Of a stretch of DNA of 64,000 nucleotides, positions 35,087-43,440 are shown in pieces. The stretch spans positions 1,054,001 through 1,118,000 of the forward strand of contig NZ_JACXYU010000001.1 in the NCBI RefSeq assembly GCF_014779715.1, in the 5' to 3' direction. The stretch's first letter is position 1, and each line of letters starts with the position of its first letter. The translations under genes were made by a program, and so were the position numbers. Source of the DNA: Streptomyces chumphonensis (GTDB lineage: Bacteria > Actinomycetota > Actinomycetes > Streptomycetales > Streptomycetaceae). The notes below the pieces were generated by a model, which saw nothing but the letters and a program-made list of their open reading frames with translations, was not told the DNA's origin and did no database searches.

Positions 35087-36250
35087 TCAGGCGGCCTCGA
35101 CGCCGAGTTCGCGGGCGATCAGCATGCGCTGGACCTCGCTGGTGCCCTCGCCGATCTCCAGGATCTTGGAGTCCCGCCACATGCGGGCGACGGGGTACTC
35201 GTTCATGAAGCCGTAGCCGCCGTGGATCTGGGTGGCCTCGCGGGCGTTGGTGACGGCGATCTCGGAGGAGTACAGCTTCGCGATGGCCGCCTCCTTCTTG
35301 AACGTCTCCCCCGCGACCATGCGTGAGGCGGCGTCGCGCCAGGCGAGGCGCGCGGTGTGGGCACGCATCTCCATGTCGGCCAGCTTGAACTGGATGGCCT
35401 GGTTGGTGCCGATCGGACGGCCGAACGCCTCCCGCTCGCGGGCGTACCGCACGGACTCGTCGACGCAGCCCTGGGCGAGGCCGGTGGCGAGGGCGGCGAT
35501 GGCGATGCGGCCCTCGTCGAGGATGCGGAGGAACTGGGCGTAGCCCCGGCCCTCCTCGCCGATCAGGTTGGCGACGGGGACGCGGACGTCGGCGAAGGAC
35601 AGCTCGCGGGTGTCGGAGGCGTTCCAGCCGACCTTGGAGTACGGCGCGGCCACGGTGAAGCCGGGCGTGCCGGAGGGTACGAGGATGGAGGAGATCAGCG
35701 GCGAGCCGTCGTCCTTGCGGCCGGTGACGGCGGTGACGGTGACCAGGCCCGTGATGTCGGTGCCGGAGTTGGTGATGAAGGACTTGGTGCCGTTGATGAC
35801 CCAGGTGTCGCCGTCCCGGACGGCGGTGGTGCGGGTGCCCCCGGCGTCCGAGCCGCATTCCGGTTCGGTGAGGCCGAAGGCGCCGAGCATCTCCCCGGAG
35901 CAGAGCCGGGGCAGCCACTCGCGCTTCTGCTCCTCGGTGCCGAACCGGTAGACGGGCATGGCGCCGAGGGAGACCCCGGCCTCCAGGGTGATGGCCACCG
36001 AGGAGTCGACGCGGGCCAGTTCCTCCAGGGCGATGCCGAGGGCCAGGTAGTCGCCGCCCATGCCGCCGTAACTCTCGGGGAACGGCAGCCCGAACAGGCC
36101 CATGCGGCCCATCTCGCGGACGATCTCGTAGGGGAACTCGTGCCGCTCGTAGAAGTCGCCGATCTTCGGCGCGACCACGTCATGGGCGAACGCCTCGACG
36201 GTGCGGCGCAGTTCCTCGTGTTCGGGAGTGAGGCGGTGGTCCAGGGACAT
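35087..36250 (-). CDS. acdH: Acyl-CoA (isovaleryl-CoA-type) dehydrogenase
   Basis: 387 residues: SYGGMGGDYLALGIALEELA, signature GLTEPECGSDAGG, QIHGGYGFMNEYPVARMWRD and catalytic Glu in IGEGTSEVQRM. As the last gene of the accD1-accA1-hmgL-acdH operon it should oxidise branched acyl-CoA such as isovaleryl-CoA in leucine breakdown. The start is ATG 36250 with AAGGAG 11 bases upstream; GTG 36259, which overlaps the hmgL stop as GTGA, is the alternative and adds three residues. Confidence 0.9.
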   Translation of the reverse strand: MSLDHRLTPEHEELRRTVEAFAHDVVAPKIGDFYERHEFPYEIVREMGRMGLFGLPFPESYGGMGGDYLALGIALEELARVDSSVAITLEAGVSLGAMPVYRFGTEEQKREWLPRLCSGEMLGAFGLTEPECGSDAGGTRTTAVRDGDTWVINGTKSFITNSGTDITGLVTVTAVTGRKDDGSPLISSILVPSGTPGFTVAAPYSKVGWNASDTRELSFADVRVPVANLIGEEGRGYAQFLRILDEGRIAIAALATGLAQGCVDESVRYAREREAFGRPIGTNQAIQFKLADMEMRAHTARLAWRDAASRMVAGETFKKEAAIAKLYSSEIAVTNAREATQIHGGYGFMNEYPVARMWRDSKILEIGEGTSEVQRMLIARELGVEAA

Positions 36251-36255
36251 GGTGG

Positions 36256-37200
36256 TCACTGCTCCTTGTGGGAGAGGGCACGAACGGTGCGGGAGGGGCT
36301 GGGGCGGCCCAGCCGGTCGGCCATCCACGCGCTGGTGGCGGTGAGGCGGCCGAGGTCGACGCCCGTCTCGATGCCCAGGCCGTGCAGCATCCAGACGAGG
36401 TCTTCGGTGGCGAGGTTGCCCGTGGCGCTCTTGGCGTAGGGGCAGCCTCCGAGCCCGCCGGCGGAGGCGTCGACGGTGGTGACGCCGTGCTGGAGGGCGG
36501 CCAGGGTGTTGGACAGGGCCTGGCCGTAGGTGTCGTGGAAGTGGACGCCCAGCCGGTCGACGGGGAGACCGCCGTCGGTGAGCGCGGTGAGGAGGGCGGC
36601 GACGTGGCCGGGGGTGGCGACGCCGACGGTGTCGCCGAGGCTCAGCTCGTCGCAGCCCAGGTCGGCGAGGGCCCGGCAGACGCGGACGACGTCGTCCAGG
36701 GCGACGGGGCCCTCCCAGGGGTCGCCGAAGCACATGGACAGGTAGCCGCGCACGTGCGCCCCGGCGTCCTTGGCCCGGGCGACGACGGGTGCGAACATGG
36801 CCAGCGCCTCGTCGACCGTCCGGTTGAGGTTGGCCTTGGCGAAGGACTCGGTGGCGCTGGCGAACACCGCGATGTCGCGGGCGCCGAGGGCCAGGGCGCG
36901 GTCGAGGCCGCGCTCGTTGGGCACGAGGACCGGCAGGCGCACGTCCGGCGCGAGGCCGCTGACCTCGGGGAACAGCCGCTCGGCGTCGGCGAGCTGCGGC
37001 ACCCACCTCGGGTGGACGAAGCTGGTGGCCTCCACCGTGGTGAGCCCGGCGGCGGCCAGCCGGCGGATGAACTCGGCCTTCACCTCCACGGGGACGACGG
37101 CCTGCTCGTTCTGCAGCCCGTCGCGCGGCCCGACCTCGTGGATGCGGACGCGGGCCGGGAGACCGGCCGCCGGTACGCGCATGGGCAGTCCGTCGGTCAT
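36256..37200 (-). CDS. hmgL: Hydroxymethylglutaryl-CoA lyase
   Basis: 314 residues, TIM-barrel HMGL-like. VGPRDGLQNE (metal and catalytic Arg/Asp), TSFVHPRWVPQLAD, GVHFHDTYGQALSN (His metal ligands) and the signature GLGGCPYAKSATGN with the catalytic Cys. It splits HMG-CoA to acetoacetate and acetyl-CoA, the final leucine-specific step. ATG overlaps the accA1 stop as ATGA. Confidence 0.94.
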   Translation of the reverse strand: MTDGLPMRVPAAGLPARVRIHEVGPRDGLQNEQAVVPVEVKAEFIRRLAAAGLTTVEATSFVHPRWVPQLADAERLFPEVSGLAPDVRLPVLVPNERGLDRALALGARDIAVFASATESFAKANLNRTVDEALAMFAPVVARAKDAGAHVRGYLSMCFGDPWEGPVALDDVVRVCRALADLGCDELSLGDTVGVATPGHVAALLTALTDGGLPVDRLGVHFHDTYGQALSNTLAALQHGVTTVDASAGGLGGCPYAKSATGNLATEDLVWMLHGLGIETGVDLGRLTATSAWMADRLGRPSPSRTVRALSHKEQ

Positions 37201-39266
37201 GCGTCCTCTCCTCCCGTCCCGTGCGGGTCCACCACCGCCAGGATCTGGTCCATGGCGACGGTGCTGCCCGCTGTGACGTCCAGTTCGGTGACGGTCCCGG
37301 CGTGCGGGGCGGAGATGACGTGCTCCATCTTCATGGCCTCGACGATGACCAGGGCCTGGCCCGCCTCGACGGTGTCGCCCACCGCCGCCTTGACGACGGT
37401 CACCGTGCCGGGCATGGGGGCCGTCAGGGCGTCGGCGCCCGCCGCCCCGGCGCCACCGCGCAGGGCCGCCGCGACCGGGTCGTGGGTGTGCACGGCCCAG
37501 CCGGCGCCGTCGCGGCCGAGCCAGTGCAGGCCGCCGTCCCCCGCGTGGTGGAAGCGGTGGGTGACGCCGGCCCAGGCGAGCTGGACGCGGCCGGGCTCCA
37601 CGGCGGCGAGTCGGGCGTGGACGGGCTCGGCGTCCCCGACCCGCACCTGCGCCGCGTCGCCCGCCGCCCGCACCCGGACCGTCACCGGGTCGTGGCCGGG
37701 CGCCTTGAGGTGGTGGACCGTCCAGGCGGGCTCGCCGCCCAGCCGGAAGCCGGAGGGTACGGCGAACGGGTCCGTCCAGCCTCCGGCGTCGGGGCGCGGG
37801 GCGAGGGCCGCCTGCCCGAGCAGGGCCGCCGCCGCGTACACCTCGTCGGGCACCCCGGTGGGCACGAGGGAGGCGGCGTCCCGGTCGACGAGGCCGGTGT
37901 CGAGGTCGCCGGCGACGACGTCGGGGTGGGCCAGCAGGGCGCGCAGGAAGGCGGTGTTGGTGTCGACGCCGAGGACGGTGGTGTCGGCCAGGGCGGCGCG
38001 CAGGCGGCGCAGCGCGGTGGGCCGGTCCGGGCCGTACGCGATGACCTTGGCGAGCATGGGGTCGTAGGTGGTGCCGACCTCGGTGCCCTCGGTGAGCCCG
38101 GAGTCCGTTCGCACCCCGTCGCCCGCCGGCTCGCGCAGCAGGCGCACGGTACCGGCCGAGGGGAGGAAGTCCACCCGCTCGCCGGTGACGCGGGCCGTCT
38201 CGGCGCAGATGCGGGCCTCGACCGCGTGCCCGGTGAGGGTGACGTCGTCCTGGGCGAGGGGCAGCGCCTCCCCGGCGGCCACGCGGACCTGCCACTCCAC
38301 CAGGTCCAGCCCGGTGATCAGCTCGGTGACGGGGTGCTCGACCTGGAGGCGGGTGTTCATCTCCATGAAGCAGTACGCGCCCGGGTCGCCGCCCGGCACG
38401 ATGAACTCCACCGTGCCCGCGCCCCGGTAGCCGCAGGCCCGCGCGGCGTCGGCCGCCGCCGCGCCCATCGCGGCGCGGGTGGCCGCGTCCAGCAGCGGAC
38501 TGGGGGCCTCCTCGATGATCTTCTGGTGGCGGCGCTGGAGGGAGCACTCGCGCTCGCCGAGGTGCAGGACGTTGCCGTGGCCGTCGGCGAGGACCTGGAT
38601 CTCGATGTGCCGGGGGCCGTCGATGAAGCGCTCCACGAGGAGCGTGTCGTCGCCGAAGGAGGCGCGGGCCTCGCGCCGGGCGGCGGCGATCTCGTCCTCC
38701 AGCACGGCGGCGTCCCGCACCAGGCGCATGCCCTTGCCGCCGCCGCCCGCCGAGGGCTTGAGCAGCACGGGCATGCCGATGCCGCGTGCCGCGTCGGCGA
38801 GCTGGGCGTCGGTGAGGCCGGAGCCGGAGGAGCCGGGCACGACGGGCACCCCGGCGGCCTGCACCGTCTCCTTGGCGCGGATCTTGTCGCCCATGAGCTC
38901 GATGGCGTCGGCGGGCGGGCCGATGAACACCAGCCCGGCGTCGGTGACGGCGCGGGCGAAGGCGGCGTTCTCGGCGAGGAAGCCGTAGCCGGGGTGGACG
39001 GCCTGGGCGCCGGTGACGCGCGCGGCGTCCAGCAGGCGCTCCACGTGCAGGTAGCTCTCGTTCGCGGCGGCCGGGCCGATGCGGACGGCGGTGTCGGCCT
39101 CGCGGACGTGCCGGGCGTCGGCGTCGGCGTCGCTGTGCACGGCCACCGAGCGGATGCCCATGGCGCGCAGGGAGCGGATCACGCGGACGGCGATCTCGCC
39201 CCGGTTGGCGATCAGCACGGTGTCGAACACGCGCGGGGCCGTGCCGGAAGTCGTCCTCGGTGTCAT
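37197..39266 (-). CDS. accA1: Biotin-dependent acyl-CoA carboxylase alpha subunit (methylcrotonyl-CoA type)
   Basis: 689 residues. Biotin carboxylase domain: LIANRGEIAVRVIRSLRAMG, GGGGKGMRLV ATP-grasp loop, FMEMNTRLQVEHPVTE; then a linker/BT region and the C-terminal BCCP with biotinyl Lys in VEAMKMEHVI about 40 residues from the end. Its partner is the accD1-like carboxyltransferase just upstream. Gene company (HMG-CoA lyase, acyl-CoA dehydrogenase) points to methylcrotonyl-CoA. GAGGGGAG precedes ATG 39266. Confidence 0.92.
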   Translation of the reverse strand: MTPRTTSGTAPRVFDTVLIANRGEIAVRVIRSLRAMGIRSVAVHSDADADARHVREADTAVRIGPAAANESYLHVERLLDAARVTGAQAVHPGYGFLAENAAFARAVTDAGLVFIGPPADAIELMGDKIRAKETVQAAGVPVVPGSSGSGLTDAQLADAARGIGMPVLLKPSAGGGGKGMRLVRDAAVLEDEIAAARREARASFGDDTLLVERFIDGPRHIEIQVLADGHGNVLHLGERECSLQRRHQKIIEEAPSPLLDAATRAAMGAAAADAARACGYRGAGTVEFIVPGGDPGAYCFMEMNTRLQVEHPVTELITGLDLVEWQVRVAAGEALPLAQDDVTLTGHAVEARICAETARVTGERVDFLPSAGTVRLLREPAGDGVRTDSGLTEGTEVGTTYDPMLAKVIAYGPDRPTALRRLRAALADTTVLGVDTNTAFLRALLAHPDVVAGDLDTGLVDRDAASLVPTGVPDEVYAAAALLGQAALAPRPDAGGWTDPFAVPSGFRLGGEPAWTVHHLKAPGHDPVTVRVRAAGDAAQVRVGDAEPVHARLAAVEPGRVQLAWAGVTHRFHHAGDGGLHWLGRDGAGWAVHTHDPVAAALRGGAGAAGADALTAPMPGTVTVVKAAVGDTVEAGQALVIVEAMKMEHVISAPHAGTVTELDVTAGSTVAMDQILAVVDPHGTGGEDA

Positions 39267-39277
39267 CTGTGCTCCCC

Positions 39278-40915
39278 TCACATCCGGAAGACGCCGAAGC
39301 CACCGTCGCCCAGGGGCGCGTTGGCACAGGCGGTCAGGGCCAGGCCGAGGACCGTGCGGGTCTCCAGCGGGTCGATCACGCCGTCGTCCCACAGGCGGGC
39401 GGTGGCGTAGTAGGCGTTGCCCTGCGTCTCGTACTGGGCGCGGACGGGGGCCTTGAACGCCTCCTCGTCCTCGGCGCTCCACTCCTCGCCGCGTCCCTCC
39501 AGCTGGTCCCGCTTGACGGTGGCCAGGACGGAGGCGGCCTGCTCGCCGCCCATGACGGAGATCTTGGCGTTGGGCCACATCCACAGGAAGCGGGGGCCGT
39601 AGGCGCGGCCGCACATCGAGTAGTTGCCCGCGCCGTAGGAGCCGCCGACGACGACGGTCAGCTTGGGCACCCGTGTGGTGGCCACGGCGGTGACCATCTT
39701 CGCGCCGTGCTTGGCGATGCCGCCCGCCTCGTAGCTGCGGCCGACCATGAAGCCGGAGATGTTCTGGAGGAACAGCAGCGGGATGCCGCGCTGGTCGCAC
39801 AGCTCGATGAAGTGCGCGCCCTTCTGGGCGGACTCGGAGAACAGGATGCCGTTGTTGGCGACGATGCCCACGGGGTGGCCGTGGATGCGCGCGAAGCCGG
39901 TGACCAGCGTCGTCCCGTACTCGGCCTTGAACTCCTGGAACCGCGAGCCGTCGGTGACGCGGGCGATGACCTCGCGGACGTCGTAGGGCGTGCGGGAGTC
40001 GACGGGGACGGCGCCGTAGAGCCCGGCCGGGTCGACGGCGGGCTCCTCGACGGGTTCCACCGTCCACGGCGGCGTGCCCCGCGCGGGCAGGGTGGCGACG
40101 ATGTTGCGGACGATGCGCAGGGCGTGGGCGTCGTCCTCGGCGAGGTGGTCGGTGACGCCGGAGGTGCGCGTGTGCACCTCGCCGCCGCCCAGCTCCTCGG
40201 CGGTGACGACCTCGCCGGTGGCGGCCTTCACCAGGGGCGGGCCGCCGAGGAAGATCGTGCCCTGGTTCCGGACGATCACGGCCTCGTCGCTCATCGCCGG
40301 GACGTAGGCGCCGCCGGCCGTGCAGGAGCCCAGGACGGCGGCGATCTGCGGGATGCCCCGGGCGGACATGCGGGCCTGGTTGTAGAAGATGCGCCCGAAG
40401 TGCTCGCGGTCGGGGAAGACGTCGTCCTGCATCGGCAGGAACGCGCCCCCGGAGTCCACGAGGTAGAGGCAGGGCAGCCGGTTCTCCAGCGCCACCTCCT
40501 GCGCCCGCAGGTGCTTCTTGACCGTCATCGGGTAGTACGTGCCGCCCTTGACGGTGGCGTCGTTCGCGACGATGACGGCCTCGCGCCCGCTGACGCGGCC
40601 GATGCCGGCGATGACGCCCGCGGCCGGGGCCTGCCCGTCGTACATCCCGTCGGCGGCCAGCGGGGCCAGCTCCAGGAAGGGGGAGCCGGGGTCGAGCAGC
40701 CCGTCCACCCGGTCGCGGGGCAGCAGCTTGCCGCGCGCGGTGTGCCGGGCGCGGGCCCGCTCCCCGCCGCCCAGCCGGGCGGCGGCCAGCTTCTCGCGAA
40801 GCTCTGCGGCCAGCTCCCGGTGGGCGGCCTCGTTCGTGCGCCAGGCCGGCGACGCCGGGTCGACGGCGCCGGCCAGCGGCGGTGCCTGCTGCATGCCCTG
40901 AGCCCCCTTGCTCAC
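39278..40915 (-). CDS. accD1: Acyl-CoA carboxylase beta subunit (methylcrotonyl-CoA carboxyltransferase)
   Basis: 545 residues, two crotonase-like carboxyltransferase halves: [20 protein letters not shown], the acyl-CoA loop [20 protein letters not shown], and in the second half [31 protein letters not shown] and [20 protein letters not shown]. First gene of the leucine-degradation operon. GTG 40915 has AGGA eight bases upstream; ATG 40894 is a weaker alternative. Divergent from a TetR gene. Confidence 0.93.
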   Translation of the reverse strand: MSKGAQGMQQAPPLAGAVDPASPAWRTNEAAHRELAAELREKLAAARLGGGERARARHTARGKLLPRDRVDGLLDPGSPFLELAPLAADGMYDGQAPAAGVIAGIGRVSGREAVIVANDATVKGGTYYPMTVKKHLRAQEVALENRLPCLYLVDSGGAFLPMQDDVFPDREHFGRIFYNQARMSARGIPQIAAVLGSCTAGGAYVPAMSDEAVIVRNQGTIFLGGPPLVKAATGEVVTAEELGGGEVHTRTSGVTDHLAEDDAHALRIVRNIVATLPARGTPPWTVEPVEEPAVDPAGLYGAVPVDSRTPYDVREVIARVTDGSRFQEFKAEYGTTLVTGFARIHGHPVGIVANNGILFSESAQKGAHFIELCDQRGIPLLFLQNISGFMVGRSYEAGGIAKHGAKMVTAVATTRVPKLTVVVGGSYGAGNYSMCGRAYGPRFLWMWPNAKISVMGGEQAASVLATVKRDQLEGRGEEWSAEDEEAFKAPVRAQYETQGNAYYATARLWDDGVIDPLETRTVLGLALTACANAPLGDGGFGVFRM

Positions 40916-40929
40916 GGTTGCGGTCCTGC

Positions 40930-40947
40930 GGTTAATGTTCGTTAACC
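40930..40947. promoter_or_regulatory. TetR operator 1 of the liu/acd operon
   Basis: GGTTAATGTTCGTTAACC, with perfect GGTTAA/TTAACC arms, lies 15 bases upstream of the accD1 start in the accD1/tetR divergent region. Confidence 0.6.
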
Positions 40948-40957
40948 TCGCTCCTCA

Positions 40958-40975
40958 GGTTAACGTCCGCTAACC
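40958..40975. promoter_or_regulatory. TetR operator 2 of the liu/acd operon
   Basis: GGTTAACGTCCGCTAACC, 28 bases from operator 1 and of the same form; it covers the -35/spacer region of the tetR promoter (-10 TAGAAT at 40984-40989), so binding should repress tetR itself. Confidence 0.6.
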
Positions 40976-40983
40976 GGGCTGTC

Positions 40984-40989
40984 TAGAAT
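40984..40989 (+). promoter_or_regulatory. -10 element of leaderless tetR
   Basis: TAGAAT, a near-consensus -10, sits seven bases before ATG 40997; no Shine-Dalgarno is present. Confidence 0.5.
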
Positions 40990-40996
40990 TGCCCCC

Positions 40997-41677
40997 ATGA
41001 GCACCGAGACCCCCACGGAGCCCCACGGCGCGGCCTCCCCCGCGCCGAGCCCCTCCGGGGCGCTCAGCCGACGTGACCAGATCCTGCGCGAAGCGGCTCG
41101 ACTCTTCGCCGAGCGCGGCTTCCACGGCGTGGGGGTCGACGAGATAGGCGCCGCCGTGGGCATCAGCGGCCCCGGGCTCTACCGGCACTTCGCCGGGAAG
41201 GACGCCATGCTCGCCGAGCTGCTCGTCGGCATCAGCGAGCGCCTGCACGAGGGCGGCCGGATGCGGCTCGCGGAGGCCGTCGCCGCCGACGCCCCCGCCA
41301 CCGAGGCGCTGGACGCCCTGATCGCCGGGCACATCGACTTCGCCCTCAACGACCGCGCGCTGATCACCCTGCACGACCGCGAGCTGGACCGGCTGCGCGA
41401 CGCCGACCGCAAGCGCGTCCGGCGCCTCCAGCGCGAGTACGTGGAGCTGTGGGTGTCGGTGGTCCGCGAGGTCCACCCGGAGCTGGACGAGGCCGAGGCC
41501 CGCACCGCCGTGCACGCCGTCTTCGGCCTGCTCAACTCCACCCCCCGCCTCAGCCGCCCCGCCGCCCTGCCCGACCAGGCCGTGACGGCCGCCCTGCTGC
41601 ACCGCCTCGCCCGGGGCGCCTTCGCGGCGGGTGCCGTCCGGAACGGCACCGCCCCGGACGGCATCCGCCCCGACTGA
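40997..41677 (+). CDS. TetR-family regulator of the leucine-degradation operon
   Basis: 226 residues. The helix-turn-helix spans about residues 25-70 (RRDQILREAARLFAERGFHG, DEIGAAVGISGPGLYRHFAG); the C-terminal ligand domain has DFALNDRALITLHDRELDRL. Divergent from accD1 across two 18-bp palindromes, it should repress both directions and respond to an acyl-CoA intermediate. The message is probably leaderless. Confidence 0.88.
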   Translation: MSTETPTEPHGAASPAPSPSGALSRRDQILREAARLFAERGFHGVGVDEIGAAVGISGPGLYRHFAGKDAMLAELLVGISERLHEGGRMRLAEAVAADAPATEALDALIAGHIDFALNDRALITLHDRELDRLRDADRKRVRRLQREYVELWVSVVREVHPELDEAEARTAVHAVFGLLNSTPRLSRPAALPDQAVTAALLHRLARGAFAAGAVRNGTAPDGIRPD

Positions 41678-41720
41678 CGCGGGCCCCGGCCCCGGCGCCG
41701 CCCCCACCGGACGACCCCGG

Positions 41721-41744
41721 GGCCCCGCCGTCCGGCGCGGGGCC
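41721..41744. terminator. Bidirectional terminator
   Basis: GGCCCCG (41721-41727) pairs with CGGGGCC (41738-41744) between the convergent tetR and DHFR-like genes; it runs into the last base of the latter's stop codon. Confidence 0.5.
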
Positions 41745-42355
41745 TACGCCTCGGCGCCGTACGTCCCGTACTCCGGGCGGCCGGTCGTCTCGTAGACGTG
41801 GATCGCCAGGCCCCCGGGCGTCGTGGAGTTGCTCAGGAGCCGCAGACCGGCCGGGGCTCCGCCGTCCGGGAAGAGGCGGCGCCCGCTGCCCACGACCACC
41901 GGGGCGATGACGAGGCGCAGTTCGTCGATGAGACCGGCGCCCAGGAGGGACTGGGCCAGGCGCCCGCAGCCGTGGATCTGCAGCTCGCGGCCGGGCCGCC
42001 GCTTCACCTCGGCGACCTGGGCGGGGACGTCGCCGGACAGGATCGTGGTCGGGTTCCAGTCGGCCCGTGTCAGGGTGTGGGAGGCGACGTACTTGGGCGA
42101 GCCGTTGAGGACGTCGGCGAACGGGTGGTCGGTCATCCTCGGCCAGTCCCGCGCGAAGTTCTCGTAGGTGCGGCGGCCGAAGAGGAAGGCGTCGGCGGTG
42201 CCGAGCCACGTCCCGACCCGGCGTTCGAACTCCTCGTCCATGTGCGGCACCAGCCAGCCGCCCCGGGTGAACCCGTCGCTGGTGTCCTCCTCCGGCGAGC
42301 CCGGGCCCTGGTAGACGCCGTCCAGGGACAGGAAGGTCTGGAGTACGAGCCTCAT
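41744..42355 (-). CDS. Dihydrofolate reductase / RibD C-terminal-family protein
   Basis: 203 residues: MRLVLQTFLSLDGVYQGPGS, GTADAFLFGRRTYENFARDW, SGDVPAQVAEVKRRPGRELQ, then GCGRLAQSLLGAGLIDELRL with PVVVGSGRRLFPDG, the NADPH-binding fold of RibD_C reductases. This stand-alone family is widespread in actinomycetes and the natural substrate is unknown. The internal ATG 42355 is chosen because the fold begins there and GAGAG lies upstream. Confidence 0.86.
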   Translation of the reverse strand: MRLVLQTFLSLDGVYQGPGSPEEDTSDGFTRGGWLVPHMDEEFERRVGTWLGTADAFLFGRRTYENFARDWPRMTDHPFADVLNGSPKYVASHTLTRADWNPTTILSGDVPAQVAEVKRRPGRELQIHGCGRLAQSLLGAGLIDELRLVIAPVVVGSGRRLFPDGGAPAGLRLLSNSTTPGGLAIHVYETTGRPEYGTYGAEA

Positions 42356-42469
42356 CGCGCACCACTCTCTCTTCGGCGGGGTGTCCGTTCTCCTGTACCG
42401 ACGTCCGGCGGCGCGGGGACTCATCGGACACCGGCCACCGGTTCCGGGGTCCGCGCCCCGCCGTGCGAA

Positions 42470-43042
42470 CTACAGGATGTTGACGCCGTGGTCCGCGAGG
42501 TAGGCGACGGGGTCGACGTCGCTGCCGTACTCGCGGGTGGTGCGGACCTCGAAGTGCAGGTGCGGGCCGGTGACGCGGCCGGTGGCGCCGCTTCGGGCGA
42601 CCAGGTCGCCGCCCGAGACCCGCTCGCCGGGCCGCACGTCCACCCGGGAGAGGTGCGCGTACAGGGCGAAATGGCCGTCCGCCATCCGCAGGACGATCAT
42701 GTCGCCGTAGTCGCCGCCGTCCCCGGCGAAGTCGACGGTGCCGGTGCCCACCGAGTACACCGGGGTCCCGCTGTCGACGGCGTAGTCGATGCCGGTGTGG
42801 TGGCCGGCGGCCCAGTCGCCGGGGATGCCGTAGTGCGCGGAGACCCGGTGACGGCCGTTCAGCGGCCGGGAGTAGGGCGCCCCCGCCGCGCGGGGGCGCG
42901 CGCGGGCGCCGTCCTCCCCGGCGGAGGCCAGGTGTGCGACGCCCAGCGCGGGTACGCACCCGAGCGCCGTGAGTGTGCCGCCGCGCAGCAGCCCCCGCCG
43001 GGAGATGGGTGTGGGGACCTGCGTGCCACGGGTGTGCGCCAT
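42470..43042 (-). CDS. Exported M23 (LytM) peptidase
   Basis: 190 residues. The twin-arginine signal SRRGLLRGGTLTALG ends near HLASAGE. The LytM domain has HHTGIDYAV (HxxxD zinc ligands), YAHLSRVDVRPGERV and GPHLHFEVR (HxH), so the zinc site is complete; it should cut peptidoglycan cross-bridges. There is no LysM or other wall-binding domain, so it is smaller than most Streptomyces M23 enzymes. GAGGCGAGGAGG precedes ATG 43042. Confidence 0.9.
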   Translation of the reverse strand: MAHTRGTQVPTPISRRGLLRGGTLTALGCVPALGVAHLASAGEDGARARPRAAGAPYSRPLNGRHRVSAHYGIPGDWAAGHHTGIDYAVDSGTPVYSVGTGTVDFAGDGGDYGDMIVLRMADGHFALYAHLSRVDVRPGERVSGGDLVARSGATGRVTGPHLHFEVRTTREYGSDVDPVAYLADHGVNIL

Positions 43043-43319
43043 GGAGTCGCCTCCTCGCCTCGACGTCTGTCACTGCGAGGATGACCAGGGCGGACCCCGC
43101 ACGCACCTTCTGCCGCGCCGGGACCGACCGAACGGCGTAGTGGGGCCGTCGCCGCCCCCGGGCGGCGGCGGGACCCCTCTCAACGGCGTTGGCCGCCGCA
43201 CCGTCAGACGGCACGGGAATGACCGCCGTTGGGACGGGCGCCCGCGCGGTACCGCCCCTCGGGACCCGCCCGGTGGGCGGGCCGGGGAGCGGGCCGAAGC
43301 CGCAGTCGCGTCACATGCC

Positions 43320-43348
43320 TTGACACGTTCGCCGTCCTCCGGAAATCT
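43320..43348 (+). promoter_or_regulatory. cebE promoter
   Basis: Consensus -35 TTGACA (43320-43325), 17-base spacer, then a weak -10 AAATCT (43343-43348). The CebR-type operator lies directly downstream at the expected transcription start. Confidence 0.45.
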
Positions 43349-43363
43349 CTTCGGCACATCACT

Positions 43364-43381
43364 CTTGAGAGCGCTCTCAAG
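43364..43381. promoter_or_regulatory. CebR-type operator ahead of cebE
   Basis: CTTGAGAGCGCTCTCAAG, an 18-bp perfect palindrome centred on the GAGCGCTC core of the CebR box (recalled as TGGGAGCGCTCCCA). It lies between the promoter and the cebE start. Confidence 0.75.
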
Positions 43382-43440
43382 CACGTGCACCCCTTCTTCA
43401 CCCTCACGTCCCGCACGGTCGGGAGAAAGCGACGGCGCGC

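Larger units (their letters stand above)
43043..43440. other. 398-base divergent regulatory region (M23 peptidase / ceb operon)
   Basis: No gene. It contains the M23 ribosome-binding region at the left, several GC-rich hairpins around 43140-43210, the cebE promoter (TTGACA at 43320-43325) and an 18-bp palindrome at 43364-43381. In recalled Streptomyces genomes the divergent position is held by cebR, which is absent here. Confidence 0.6.

Noticed and set aside
43043..43440. Riboswitch ahead of the M23 peptidase gene or cebE
   Set aside because: I looked for the long conserved c-di-AMP (ydaO) pattern often found before cell-wall hydrolase genes and did not see its core; only generic GC hairpins are present.
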